This document shows positions 25,519-34,300 of a stretch of 64,000 nt of DNA, in pieces. Made by a program: the position numbers and the translations under genes. The notes beneath the pieces are model-generated. The model was given only the letters and a program-made list of their open reading frames with translations. It searched no databases and had not been told where the DNA came from. This DNA is from Streptomyces rishiriensis. Lineage in GTDB: Bacteria > Actinomycetota > Actinomycetes > Streptomycetales > Streptomycetaceae. Position 1 is the stretch's first letter, and every line of letters starts with the position of its first letter. Location of the stretch: the NCBI RefSeq assembly GCF_003112535.1, contig NZ_BEWA01000015.1, positions 1 through 64,000 on the forward strand, read 5' to 3'.

Positions 25519-27554
25519 CGGAGGAAGGCGGCCGCCACACCCGCGTCGACGGGGACGTGCAGCCCGGTGGTGTGGGTGAGCTCGCCGCCGGTCAGCGCGA
25601 ACACGGCGTTGGCGACGTGCTCGGGCAGCACCTCGCGCTTGAGAATGGTCCGCTGCGCGTAGAACTCGCCCAGCTTGTCCTCCTCCACCCCGTACACGGC
25701 CGCGCGCTGGGCGCCCCAGCCGCCCGCGAAGATGCCGGACCCGCGCACCACGCCGTCGGGGTTGACGCCGTTGACGCGGATGCCGTGCTCGCCCAGCTCG
25801 GCGGCGAGCAGCCGCACCTGGTGCGCCTGGTCGGCCTTGGTGGCGGAGTAGGCGATGTTGTTCGGGCCCGCGAAGACGGCGTTCTTCGACGCGATGTAGA
25901 TGATGTCGCCGCCCAGCTTCTGCGCGATCATCACCCGGGCCGCCTCCCGCGACACGAGGAAGGAGCCGCGGGCCATGATGTCGTGCTGCAGGTCCCAGTC
26001 CCGGGCCGAGGTCTCCAGCAGCGGCTTGGAGATGGAGATGCCGGCGTTGTTGACCACCAGGTCGACCCCGCCGAAGGCGAGCGCGGCGGCCTCGAAGGCG
26101 CGGGCGATCTGCTCCTCGGACGTCACGTCGACGGTGACGGCCACCGCCTTGTCGGCCCCGCCGAGCTCCTCGGCGACGGCGGCCGCGTTCCCGGCGTTCA
26201 GATCGGCGACGACCACGCAGGCGCCCTCAGCGGACAGCCGGTGCGCGATCGCCTTGCCGATCCCGCTGCCGCCGCCCGTCACCAGGGCCACCCGGGCGGC
26301 CAGCGCCTTCGGTTTCGGCATCCGCTGAAGCTTGGCCTCCTCCAGAGCCCAGTACTCGATGCGGAACTTCTCCGACTCCTCGATCGGCGCGTACGACGAC
26401 ACCGACTCGGCGCCCCGCATCACGTTGATCGCGTTGACGTAGAACTCGCCGGCGACCCGGGCCGTCTGCTTGTCCTTGCCGAAGGAGAACATGCCCACGC
26501 CCGGCACCAGCACGATCGCCGGGTCGGCGCCGCGCATCGCGGGGGAGCCGGGCTCGGCGTGCCGTGCGTAGTAGGCGGCGTACTCCTCGCGGTACCCGGC
26601 GTGCAACTCCGCCAGCCGGGCGACGGCGTCCTCCAGCGCGGCGGTGGGCGGCAGGTCCAGGACGAGCGGCCGCACCTTGGTGCGCAGGAAGTGGTCCGGG
26701 CAGGAGGTGCCGAGCGCGGCGAGCCGCGGGTGCCCGGCCCGCGCCAGGAAGTCCAGCACGGCCTCGGAGTCGGTGAAATGCCCGACCTGGGGCCGGTCCT
26801 GGGAGGCGATCGCCCGCACGTGCGGGGCGAGCGCGGCGGCCCGTCGCCGGCGCTCGTCCTCGGGCAGCGCCTCGTACCCGGCGACGACCGGTCCGAAGGG
26901 CTCGGCCTTCCCCTTCTCCGTCAGGAAGGCCTCGGCGGTGCGGATGATGTGCAGCGAGTTGCGTTCGCACTCCTCGGCCGTGTCGCCCCAGGCGGTGATC
27001 CCGTGGCCGCCCAGCACCACGCCGATCGCCTGCGGGTTGGCCTCCTTGACGGCGGCGATGTCCAGGCCGAGCTGGAAGCCGGGCCGCCGCCACGGCACCC
27101 AGGCGACCGCGTCCCCGAAGCACTCGGCGGTCAGCTTCTCCCCGTCCGCCGCGCAGGCGAGCGCGATCCCGGAGTCCGGGTGCAGGTGGTCGACGTGGGC
27201 GGCGTCGACGAGCCCGTGCATGGCGGTGTCGATGGACGGAGCCGCCCCGCCCTTGCCGTGCAGGCAGTAGTCGAACGCGGCGACCATCTCGTCCTCGCGC
27301 TCGACGCCCGGATAGACGTCGACGAGCCCGCGCAGCCGGTCCAGCCGCAGCACGGCGAGTCCGGCCTCGGTGAGCGTGCCGAGGTCGCCGCCCGAGCCCT
27401 TCACCCACATCAGCTCGACGTCCCCGCCGGTCACGGGATCGACGCCGGCGCCCTTGGCGGAAGCGTTGCCGCCGGCGTAGTTGGTGTTGCGGGGATCGGC
27501 GCCCAGCCGATGGGACCGACCGAGCAGGGCGGCGGCTTCGGGGTGGGTGGTCAT
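25515..27554 (-). CDS. Bifunctional rhamnulose-1-phosphate aldolase / lactaldehyde dehydrogenase
   Basis: A 679-residue fusion. The N-terminal class II aldolase domain (about 1-250) has NTNYAGGNASAKG and the metal/substrate loop HVDHLHPDSGIALA. The C-terminal short-chain dehydrogenase (about 430-679) has ARVALVTGGGSGIGKAIAHR and the active site YSATKADQAHQVRLL. The family cleaves L-rhamnulose-1-phosphate to DHAP and L-lactaldehyde, then oxidises the aldehyde to L-lactate (RhaE/RhaW-type fusion). It overlaps rhaB by 4 bp and lies 113 bp downstream of rhaI. Confidence 0.93.
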   Translation of the reverse strand: MTTHPEAAALLGRSHRLGADPRNTNYAGGNASAKGAGVDPVTGGDVELMWVKGSGGDLGTLTEAGLAVLRLDRLRGLVDVYPGVEREDEMVAAFDYCLHGKGGAAPSIDTAMHGLVDAAHVDHLHPDSGIALACAADGEKLTAECFGDAVAWVPWRRPGFQLGLDIAAVKEANPQAIGVVLGGHGITAWGDTAEECERNSLHIIRTAEAFLTEKGKAEPFGPVVAGYEALPEDERRRRAAALAPHVRAIASQDRPQVGHFTDSEAVLDFLARAGHPRLAALGTSCPDHFLRTKVRPLVLDLPPTAALEDAVARLAELHAGYREEYAAYYARHAEPGSPAMRGADPAIVLVPGVGMFSFGKDKQTARVAGEFYVNAINVMRGAESVSSYAPIEESEKFRIEYWALEEAKLQRMPKPKALAARVALVTGGGSGIGKAIAHRLSAEGACVVVADLNAGNAAAVAEELGGADKAVAVTVDVTSEEQIARAFEAAALAFGGVDLVVNNAGISISKPLLETSARDWDLQHDIMARGSFLVSREAARVMIAQKLGGDIIYIASKNAVFAGPNNIAYSATKADQAHQVRLLAAELGEHGIRVNGVNPDGVVRGSGIFAGGWGAQRAAVYGVEEDKLGEFYAQRTILKREVLPEHVANAVFALTGGELTHTTGLHVPVDAGVAAAFLR

Positions 27555-27667
27555 GCGGATTCCTTACTTCTCGGACGCGGGCGACGGAGGTGCGCCCCGA
27601 AGGGCGCGGGGAACTGCGCGACCAGCCACGACGGGTCCGCAGTCCGCGACGGACAGGTGGCAGGCGC

Positions 27668-28846
27668 TTACGCCCCCCACCCCGCCTGCTCCCCGCCGAC
27701 CCGCTCGGCAACGATCTTCTCGGCGTACCCGGACGCCCGGTACGCGGCCATCGGGTCGGGATCCAGCCCCGTCTCCTCGCGCACCTCACGCAGCAGCGGC
27801 CGCACGTCCGTGTTGTACGCGTCCATCAGCACGGCGTTGGCCTCCAGGACATCCCCCGAAGCCTGCGCGGCGGCCAGCGCCGAGCGGTCGACCAGCAGCG
27901 CCTTCGCGGTCGCCTCCTGCACGTTCATCACGGACCGGATGATCGCCGGGATCTTCGCCTCGATGTTGTGGCACTGGTCGAGCATGAACGCCACCTCGGC
28001 GGTGAACCCGCCCCCGCGCACGACCTCGTACATGATCCGGAACAGCTGGAAGGGGTCGGCGGCGCCGACCATCAGGTCGTCGTCGGCGTAGAAGCGCGAG
28101 TTGAAGTCGAACCCGCCGAGCCTGCCCTCACGCAGCAGCGTGGCGACGATGAACTCGATGTTGGTCCCGGGCGCGTGGTGTCCCGTGTCGACCACGACCT
28201 GCGCCTTGGGGCCCAGCTTCAGACAGTGCGCGTAGGCCGTCCCCCAGTCGGGCACGTCCGTCGAGTAGAAGGCCGGCTCGAAGAACTTGTACTCCAGCAG
28301 CATCCGCTGGCCGTCGCCGAGCCGCGCGTACACCTCGGCCAGGCCCTCGGCCAGCCGGTCCTGCCGCGCGCGCAGGTCGTCCTGGCCGGGATAGTTGGTC
28401 CCGTCCGCGAACCACAGCTTCAGATCGGCCGAGCCCGTCGCGTCCATGATGTCGACGCACTCCAGCAGATGGTCGACGGCCTTGCGCCGGACCGCCGCCT
28501 CCGGGTGGCAGATGCTGCCGAGCCGGTAGGCGTCGTCCTGGAAGGTGTTGGAGTTGATAGCCCCCAGCTTCACGCCCCGGTCCTCGGCATGTTTCGCAAG
28601 TGCGGAGTAGTCCTCCACTTCGTCCCACGGGATGTGCAGCGCGACGGTCGGGGCCGCGCCGGTGAACGCGTGCACCTGTGCGGCGTCGTCCAGCTTCTCC
28701 TGCGGGGTGCGGGGGACGCCCTGCTGGGCGAACACCTTGAACCGGGTCCCCGAGTTCCCGTACGCCCACGACGGTGTCTCGACGGCCTGGGTCTTCAGCG
28801 CGGCCTTCACCGCGGCGAGGTCGGTCACTTCGGGCTCCTGTGACAT
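27668..28846 (-). CDS. rhaI: L-rhamnose isomerase (RhaI type)
   Basis: A 392-residue TIM-barrel isomerase. Recognisable parts include AVETPSWAYGNSGTRFKVF near the N-terminus, LKLWFADGTNYPGQDD, the metal-site stretch GTNIEFIVATLL and GFDFNSRFYADDDLMVGA. It converts L-rhamnose to L-rhamnulose and is first in the enzyme operon, divergent from the transporter operon across a 300-bp regulatory region. It belongs to the Pseudomonas stutzeri/actinobacterial RhaI group rather than E. coli RhaA. Confidence 0.92.
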   Translation of the reverse strand: MSQEPEVTDLAAVKAALKTQAVETPSWAYGNSGTRFKVFAQQGVPRTPQEKLDDAAQVHAFTGAAPTVALHIPWDEVEDYSALAKHAEDRGVKLGAINSNTFQDDAYRLGSICHPEAAVRRKAVDHLLECVDIMDATGSADLKLWFADGTNYPGQDDLRARQDRLAEGLAEVYARLGDGQRMLLEYKFFEPAFYSTDVPDWGTAYAHCLKLGPKAQVVVDTGHHAPGTNIEFIVATLLREGRLGGFDFNSRFYADDDLMVGAADPFQLFRIMYEVVRGGGFTAEVAFMLDQCHNIEAKIPAIIRSVMNVQEATAKALLVDRSALAAAQASGDVLEANAVLMDAYNTDVRPLLREVREETGLDPDPMAAYRASGYAEKIVAERVGGEQAGWGA

Positions 28847-28912
28847 CGGTCCGGAAGAACATCCGCAGCGGCTGCCAGGGCCTTCCGGGGACGCTTCTGG
28901 AAACGCTGTTGA

Positions 28913-28924
28913 TGAAACGATTCA
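28913..28924. promoter_or_regulatory. LacI-type operator upstream of rhaI
   Basis: TGAAACGATTCA is an imperfect 12-bp palindrome with central CG, the usual layout of LacI-family operators. It lies 67 bp upstream of the rhaI start and 16 bp from the nearest other AT-rich tract. A matching site, TGAAACCTTTCA, lies at 29079-29090 on the transporter side. The LacI gene at 35814 is the likely reader. Confidence 0.6.
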
Positions 28925-29009
28925 GAACGGGAAGCTATGAGCCCGCCGGAAGGGTGTCAAGACCCCCGGCTCGCCCCGTTGTCCGTGATCGCCGCGTGAC
29001 CTACGGCTA

Positions 29010-29024
29010 TCGAAAACTTTTCGA
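29010..29024. promoter_or_regulatory. Perfect 15-bp palindrome in the rhamnose divergent region
   Basis: TCGAAAA-C-TTTTCGA is an exact inverted repeat, AT-rich, lying 10 bp upstream of the transporter -35 element. It differs from the two LacI-type sites, so it may bind a second regulator, for example an activator or a global sugar repressor. Confidence 0.5.
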
Positions 29025-29034
29025 GACATACCCA

Positions 29035-29064
29035 TTGACGTGACATGCCCGCCCTGCCTAACGT
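29035..29064 (+). promoter_or_regulatory. Promoter of the rhamnose importer operon
   Basis: TTGACG (29035-29040) and TAACGT (29059-29064) are separated by 18 bp, a good vegetative-type promoter. Transcription would start near 29070. The LacI-type operator at 29079-29090 lies just downstream, an ideal roadblock position. Confidence 0.6.
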
Positions 29065-29078
29065 CCCGGCAATCCAGT

Positions 29079-29090
29079 TGAAACCTTTCA
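29079..29090. promoter_or_regulatory. LacI-type operator upstream of the importer operon
   Basis: TGAAACCTTTCA matches the site upstream of rhaI (consensus TGAAAC-N-TTCA with symmetric ends) and lies just after the predicted start of transcription. Together the two sites would let one LacI repressor shut both divergent operons. Confidence 0.6.
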
Positions 29091-29146
29091 CGACGCCGTG
29101 ACGGCCCCCAGGGCATCGCTTCGCGGACGTCGTCGAGGAGCCACCC

Positions 29147-30664
29147 ATGACCCACCCGTCCGACACGGGACCTGCCCCGGTGCTGGCGCTGAAGGACGTA
29201 GCCAAGTCCTTCGGCGCCGTACGCGCCCTGCGGGGCGTCTCCCTGGAGCTGTTCCCCGGCGAGGTCCATGCCCTCGCCGGGGAGAACGGCGCGGGCAAGT
29301 CGACCCTGATCAAGACCCTCGCGGGGGTGCACCGACCGGACGCCGGCCGGGTGCTGCTCGACGGTGAGCCCGTCGTCTTCCACGGTCCCGGCGACGCCCG
29401 CGACGCCGGCATCGCCGTGATCTACCAGGAGCCCACGCTCTTCCCCGATCTGTCGATCGCCGAGAACATCTTCATGGGCCGCCTGCCCCGGCGCGCCTTC
29501 GGCCGCATCGACCACAAGGCCACCCGCGCGGCCACCGCCGCCCTGATGAAGCGCCTCGGCGTCGAGCTCGACCCCGACCGCCCGGCCAGCGGCCTGTCCA
29601 TCGCCGACCAGCAGATCGTCGAGATCGCCAAGGCGCTCTCCTTCGACGCCCGCGTCCTGATCATGGACGAGCCGACCGCGGCCCTCACCGGCAGCGAGGT
29701 CGCCCGCCTCTTCGGCGTGGTGCGCACCCTGCGCGAGCAGGGCGCGGCGGTCCTGTTCATCTCGCACCGCCTGGAGGAGATCTTCGAGATCTGCCGGCGT
29801 GTGACCACCCTGCGCGACGGCGCGTGGATCGCCACCGAGCAGGTCGCGGGCATGACCGAGGACGACCTGGTCCGCCGCATGGTCGGCCGCGACCTCGACG
29901 AGCTCTACCCCAAGCAGGACGTCACGCCGGGCGAGGTCGCCCTCAGCGTCCGCCGGCTGACCCGCGAGGGCGTCTTCACGGACGTCTCCTTCGACGTCCG
30001 CCGCGGTGAGATCGTCGGCCTCGCCGGCCTCGTCGGCGCCGGCCGCACCGAGGTCGCCCGCGCGGTCTTCGGCATCGACCGCTGGGACGCCGGCGAGGTC
30101 GTCGTGGACGGCCGCCCGCTCACCAGCGGCGCGCCCTCCACCGCGATGGCCGCCGGCCTCGCCCTGGTCCCCGAGGACCGGCGCGCCCAGGGCCTGGTGA
30201 TGGACATGTCCATCGAGCGCAACATCGGCCTCACCGGCCTGCGCACCACCGTGAGGGCGGGCCTGATGGACCGCGGCGCCGAGCGCAGCCGCGCCCTCGA
30301 CTGGGCGATCAGGCTCCAGGTGAAGTACGCCAGGATCGCCGACACCGTCAACACGCTCTCCGGCGGCAACCAGCAGAAGGTCGTCCTCGCCAAGTGGCTG
30401 GCCACCGGCCCCCAGGTGCTCATCGTCGACGAGCCGACCCGCGGCATCGACGTCGGCACCAAGGCCGAGGTGCACCGGCTGCTCTCCGAGCTGGCCGCCG
30501 ACGGGGTCGCCGTCCTGATGATCTCCTCCGACCTGCCCGAGATCCTCGGCATGGCCGACCGCGTGCTGGTGATGCACGAGGGCCGGCTCACCGCCGAGAT
30601 CGCCCGCACCGAAGCCACCGAGGAAACCGTGATGGCCGCAGCCACCGGGAGGGCCGCCGCATGA
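29147..30664 (+). CDS. Rhamnose ABC importer, ATP-binding subunit
   Basis: A 505-residue RbsA-type protein with two nucleotide-binding domains. The first has Walker A AGENGAGKSTLIKTLAG and Walker B RVLIMDEPTAAL with a degenerate signature SGLSIADQQ. The second has the canonical signature NTLSGGNQQKVVLAKWL and Walker B VLIVDEPTRGID but a divergent Walker A, as usual. It is first in the operon; the ATG of the first permease overlaps its stop. It powers rhamnose uptake across the membrane. Confidence 0.93.
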   Translation: MTHPSDTGPAPVLALKDVAKSFGAVRALRGVSLELFPGEVHALAGENGAGKSTLIKTLAGVHRPDAGRVLLDGEPVVFHGPGDARDAGIAVIYQEPTLFPDLSIAENIFMGRLPRRAFGRIDHKATRAATAALMKRLGVELDPDRPASGLSIADQQIVEIAKALSFDARVLIMDEPTAALTGSEVARLFGVVRTLREQGAAVLFISHRLEEIFEICRRVTTLRDGAWIATEQVAGMTEDDLVRRMVGRDLDELYPKQDVTPGEVALSVRRLTREGVFTDVSFDVRRGEIVGLAGLVGAGRTEVARAVFGIDRWDAGEVVVDGRPLTSGAPSTAMAAGLALVPEDRRAQGLVMDMSIERNIGLTGLRTTVRAGLMDRGAERSRALDWAIRLQVKYARIADTVNTLSGGNQQKVVLAKWLATGPQVLIVDEPTRGIDVGTKAEVHRLLSELAADGVAVLMISSDLPEILGMADRVLVMHEGRLTAEIARTEATEETVMAAATGRAAA

Positions 30665-31821
30665 CGGTGACCACTCCCGACCGGGCCCCCGTCGCCGAGG
30701 CGCCCCGTTCCAGCGGCACCCGGCTCGTCGACCGCGTGTTCAAGGTGCGCGAACTCGCCATCCTGGTCGTCTTCCTGGTGATGATCGCCGTCACCCAGGC
30801 CGGCAACAGCGAGTTCCTGTCCGAGCAGGGCGTCAAGGACCTCCTGCTCAACGCGACCATCCTGGTGCTGGTCGCCACCGGCCAGTCCCTGGTCGTCATC
30901 ACCCGCAACGTCGACCTGTCGGTCGGCTCCACCCTCGGCATCAGCGCCTTCGCCGCCGGCACGTATCTGCACGGCGGCGGCGACCCGGTCATCGCGATCG
31001 TGCTGGCCGTCCTGCTGGGCGTCGGCTTCGGGCTCCTCAACGGTCTGCTGGTCAGCCTCGGCCAGGTGCCCGCCCTCGTCGTCACCCTCGGCACGCTGTA
31101 CGTCATCCGCGGCATCGACTCCATCTGGGTCGGCTCCCGGCAGATCACCGCGGCCGACCTGCCGAACCCGTTCGTGGACTTCGGCTCCGGCGGCCTCTCG
31201 GCCGTGCCCTGGCTCGCGCTGATCGCGCTCGTCGTCCTCATCGCCACCGCCTGCTACCTCAAGCACTTCGGCAGCGGGCGCGAGCTGTACGCGCTCGGCT
31301 CCAACCCGGAGGCCGCCCTGCTGGCCGGCATCCCGGTCCGCAGGCGGATCCTCGCCGCCTACACCTTCTGCGGCGGCCTCGCAGGCCTCGCCGGAGCCAT
31401 GTACCTGGCCCGGTTCGGCAACGTCGACTCCAGCACGGGCAACGGCTACGAACTGACCGTCGTCAGCGCGGTCGTGGTCGGCGGCGTGGTCTTCACCGGC
31501 GGCTCCGGCAGCGTCTACGGCGCCGCACTCGGCGCGCTGCTGCTCACCTCCATCAACAGCGTCCTGCCCGCCCTCGGCGTCAGCTCGGTCTGGGTGCTCG
31601 CCATCAACGGCGTGCTGCTCCTGCTGGCCATCGCGATCGACCGGGTCGTGGCCGTGCGGGTCGCGTCCGCGCTGAGGAAGAAGTCGGCCGCGGCCAGGAC
31701 CGCCGCCGCGAAGACCCCCGCCGCGAAGACCGCCGCCGCGAAGACCCCTGTCGAGAAGACCCCCGTCGAGAAGGCCGCCGTGAAGACCCCCGTCACGAAG
31801 GGAGACGCTCACGATGCCTGA
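30661..31821 (+). CDS. Rhamnose ABC importer, permease subunit 1
   Basis: A 386-residue RbsC-family permease beginning at ATG 30661 within the ATGA overlap. About ten hydrophobic segments are visible, including ILVVFLVMIAVTQAG and TILVLVATGQSLVVITRNVD, and it carries the family signature VDLSVGSTLGISAF. An unusual cytoplasmic tail of about 45 residues after VRVASALRKKSA is built of AKTPAAKT/VEKTP repeats. It is translationally coupled to the second permease by an 8-bp overlap. Confidence 0.92.
   Translation: MTVTTPDRAPVAEAPRSSGTRLVDRVFKVRELAILVVFLVMIAVTQAGNSEFLSEQGVKDLLLNATILVLVATGQSLVVITRNVDLSVGSTLGISAFAAGTYLHGGGDPVIAIVLAVLLGVGFGLLNGLLVSLGQVPALVVTLGTLYVIRGIDSIWVGSRQITAADLPNPFVDFGSGGLSAVPWLALIALVVLIATACYLKHFGSGRELYALGSNPEAALLAGIPVRRRILAAYTFCGGLAGLAGAMYLARFGNVDSSTGNGYELTVVSAVVVGGVVFTGGSGSVYGAALGALLLTSINSVLPALGVSSVWVLAINGVLLLLAIAIDRVVAVRVASALRKKSAAARTAAAKTPAAKTAAAKTPVEKTPVEKAAVKTPVTKGDAHDA
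31677..31803 (+). repeat. Coding repeats for a Lys-Thr-Pro-Ala permease tail
   Basis: Imperfect 9- to 18-bp units of the form GCCGCGAAGACC and GTCGAGAAGACCCCC repeat about eight times at the 3' end of the permease gene. They encode a basic, histone-H1-like tail (AAKTPAAKTAAAKTP, then VEKTPVEK). Such arrays change length by slippage. Confidence 0.7.
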
Positions 31822-32821
31822 GCCGCTCACCCGCCCGAGTCGCTGGTCCGCCCTCCGGTGGGACGGGGTCGTCGGCGCCGTCCTGATCGTCCTGCTGCTG
31901 TTCTCCTTCACCTTCGTGGACGGCTTCGGCAACGCGCTGAACCTGTCCTTCCTGATCGGCAACACCCTGCCGATCGCCCTGGTCGCGCTGCCGATGACCC
32001 TCCTGGTCGTCTCCGGCGAGATCGACCTGTCCGTGGCCTCCACGGCCGGACTGTCCGGCGCGGTGATGGGAGCCCTGTGGAACCAGGGCATGACGATCGA
32101 GGCGATCATCCCCGTCTGCCTGCTGCTCGGCGTGGTCTGCGGGCTCGTCAACGGCCTGCTGGTGACCCGGCTCGGGCTGCCCTCCCTCGCCGTCACCATC
32201 GGCACCCTGGCCGCCTACCGGGGCATCGCGCAGATCGTGCTCGGCTCCGACGCGGTCACCGACTTCCCCGCCCAGTACCTGGACTTCGCGGCCGGCCGGC
32301 TCGGGGACACCTTCCTCCCGCAGGCGTTCCTGCCCTTCGTCGTCCTGTTCGCGATCGCCGTCGTGGTCCTGCACGCCACCCCGTTCGGCCGCTCGCTGTT
32401 CGCGATCGGTGCGGGCGAGGAGGCCGCCCGGTTCGCCGGCGTCCGGGTCAAGCGGCACAAGCTGATCCTCTTCACGGTGACGGGCCTCATGGCCTCCCTC
32501 ACCGGGATCTTCTGGGCGCTGCACTACGCGAGCGCCCGCTACGACAACGCCACCGGCCTCGAACTCTCCGTCATCGCGGCCGTCCTCCTCGGCGGCATCG
32601 ACTTCGACGGAGGCAAGGGCACGCTCGGCGGCGCGATCGCGGGAGTCTTCCTGCTCGGCGCGGCGCAGAACGTGATGAGCCTCCAGGACGTCTCCGCCCA
32701 GTCGCAGATCGTCGTCACCGGCGTCCTGCTCGTCGTCTCCGTGCTCGGCCCACGGGTCGCACGGCAGATCTCCGTCGCGAGGGCGGGCCGCCGAGCCGCC
32801 GCCTCGACGCCGACGTCGTAA
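31814..32821 (+). CDS. Rhamnose ABC importer, permease subunit 2
   Basis: A 335-residue RbsC-family permease. The signature VVSGEIDLSVASTAGLSGAV lies near residue 65, and about ten membrane segments follow, ending with IVVTGVLLVVSVLGPRVAR. It overlaps the first permease and probably forms a heterodimeric channel with it, as in rhizobial RhaPQ importers. Confidence 0.92.
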   Translation: MPEPLTRPSRWSALRWDGVVGAVLIVLLLFSFTFVDGFGNALNLSFLIGNTLPIALVALPMTLLVVSGEIDLSVASTAGLSGAVMGALWNQGMTIEAIIPVCLLLGVVCGLVNGLLVTRLGLPSLAVTIGTLAAYRGIAQIVLGSDAVTDFPAQYLDFAAGRLGDTFLPQAFLPFVVLFAIAVVVLHATPFGRSLFAIGAGEEAARFAGVRVKRHKLILFTVTGLMASLTGIFWALHYASARYDNATGLELSVIAAVLLGGIDFDGGKGTLGGAIAGVFLLGAAQNVMSLQDVSAQSQIVVTGVLLVVSVLGPRVARQISVARAGRRAAASTPTS

Positions 32822-32858
32822 CCCGCTCCGCCCACCCTCGTAAAGGACCCACACCATC

Positions 32859-33941
32859 ATGCGCAAGTCATCGCTCCGCCGTGCCTGCGCGGCCCTCTGC
32901 GCCGTCTCCTCGCTCGCCCTCGCCGCCACCGCCTGCGGCGGCACCACCAAGGAGGACGTGAAGAACGAGAGCACCGGCGCGGCCGTCTCCGCCGGCAAGG
33001 CCGACCCGAACGCGGCCACCAAGAAGGGCCTGACCGTCGGCTTCCTGCCCAAGCAGGTCAACAACCCCTACTTCACCTCCGCCGACAAGGGCGGCGAGGC
33101 GGCTCTGAAGGAGCTCGGCTCCCGCTACAAGGAGGTCGGCCCGTCGAGCGCGACGGACACCTCCGGACAGGTGTCGTACGTCAACACCCTCACCCAGCAG
33201 CAGGTCGACGGGATCGCCGTGTCCGCGCAGGACCCGGGTGCCCTGTGCACCGCGCTCAAGCAGGCGATGAGCAACAAGATCAAGGTCGTCACCTACGACT
33301 CCGACACCAACCCCGGCTGCCGCAACGCCTTCGTCTCGCAGGCCTCCGCCGAGGACCTCGGCCGCACCGAGGTGCAGCTGCTCGCCGAGCAGATCGGCTA
33401 CAAGGGCGAGATCGCGATCCTGTCGGCGGCGCAGACCGCGACGAACCAGAACGTCTGGATCGACTTCATGAAGAAGGAGCTGGCCGACCCGAAGTACAAG
33501 GACGTCAAGCTCGTCAAGGTCGCCTACGGCAACGACGACGCCCAGCAGTCCTTCCAGCAGACCCAGGGCCTGCTCCAGCAGTACCCGAACCTGAAGGGGA
33601 TCATCTCCCCGACCACCGTCGGCATCAAGGCGGCCGCCCAGTACCTGTCGGGCTCCAAGTACAAGGGCAAGGTCAAGCTGACCGGCCTGGGCACCCCGAA
33701 CGACATGCGCACCTACGTCAAGAACGGCACCGTCGACGCCTTCGAGCTGTGGGACCCCGCGAAGCTCGGCGCGCTCGCCGCGCAGACCGCGGTGGCGCTC
33801 GTCTCGGGACAGATCACCGGCAAGGAGGGCGAGACCTTCAAGGCCGGCGGCACCGCGTACGCCATCGGCAAGGACGGCGTGATCAGCCTCGGCAAGCCGA
33901 CCGTGTTCGACGCCAAGAACATCGACCAGTTCGACTTCTGA
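32859..33941 (+). CDS. Rhamnose-binding lipoprotein
   Basis: A 360-residue periplasmic-binding-protein-type lipoprotein. The signal peptide ends at the lipobox LAATACGG, so Cys 27 is the lipidated residue. The mature part is the sugar-binding type: TVGFLPKQVNNPYFTSADKG, then YDSDTNPGCRNAFVSQA and VKLTGLGTPNDMRTYVKNG. The family is RhaS-like, and the surrounding genes fix rhamnose as the ligand. It delivers sugar to the two permeases. Confidence 0.92.
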   Translation: MRKSSLRRACAALCAVSSLALAATACGGTTKEDVKNESTGAAVSAGKADPNAATKKGLTVGFLPKQVNNPYFTSADKGGEAALKELGSRYKEVGPSSATDTSGQVSYVNTLTQQQVDGIAVSAQDPGALCTALKQAMSNKIKVVTYDSDTNPGCRNAFVSQASAEDLGRTEVQLLAEQIGYKGEIAILSAAQTATNQNVWIDFMKKELADPKYKDVKLVKVAYGNDDAQQSFQQTQGLLQQYPNLKGIISPTTVGIKAAAQYLSGSKYKGKVKLTGLGTPNDMRTYVKNGTVDAFELWDPAKLGALAAQTAVALVSGQITGKEGETFKAGGTAYAIGKDGVISLGKPTVFDAKNIDQFDF

Positions 33942-33958
33942 TCCCCCGGGGGCTGTTG

Positions 33959-34279
33959 ATGCAGCGCGTGTGCTTTCTGCTGAAGGTCCGGGCGGACCGC
34001 CTCGACGAGTACCGCGAGCGGCACGCCGCCGTGTGGCCGGAGATGCTCGAAGCCCTCTCGGCCACCGGTTGGCACAACTACTCGCTCTTCCTGCGCGAGG
34101 ACGGTCTGCTCGTCGGCTACCTGGAGACCGAGGACTTCGCGGCCGCCCGGGCGGGCATGGCGGCCACCGACGTCAACGCCCGCTGGCAGGCGGAGATGGC
34201 GCCGTTCTTCGAGGCGTCGGACGGCGCCCGGCCCGACGAAGCGATGAAACCGCTCACCGAGGTCTTCCACCTCGCCTGA
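33959..34279 (+). CDS. rhaM: L-rhamnose mutarotase
   Basis: A 106-residue dimeric alpha/beta-barrel enzyme. It contains the conserved patterns VCFLLKVRADRLDEYRERHA, VWPEMLEALSATGWHNYSLF and NARWQAEMAPFF, which include the active-site His and Trp residues. It interconverts the anomers of L-rhamnose for the isomerase. It lies 17 bp after the binding-protein gene in the same operon. Confidence 0.93.
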   Translation: MQRVCFLLKVRADRLDEYRERHAAVWPEMLEALSATGWHNYSLFLREDGLLVGYLETEDFAAARAGMAATDVNARWQAEMAPFFEASDGARPDEAMKPLTEVFHLA

Positions 34280-34300
34280 CCACCGCAGGAGCCGCAAACG

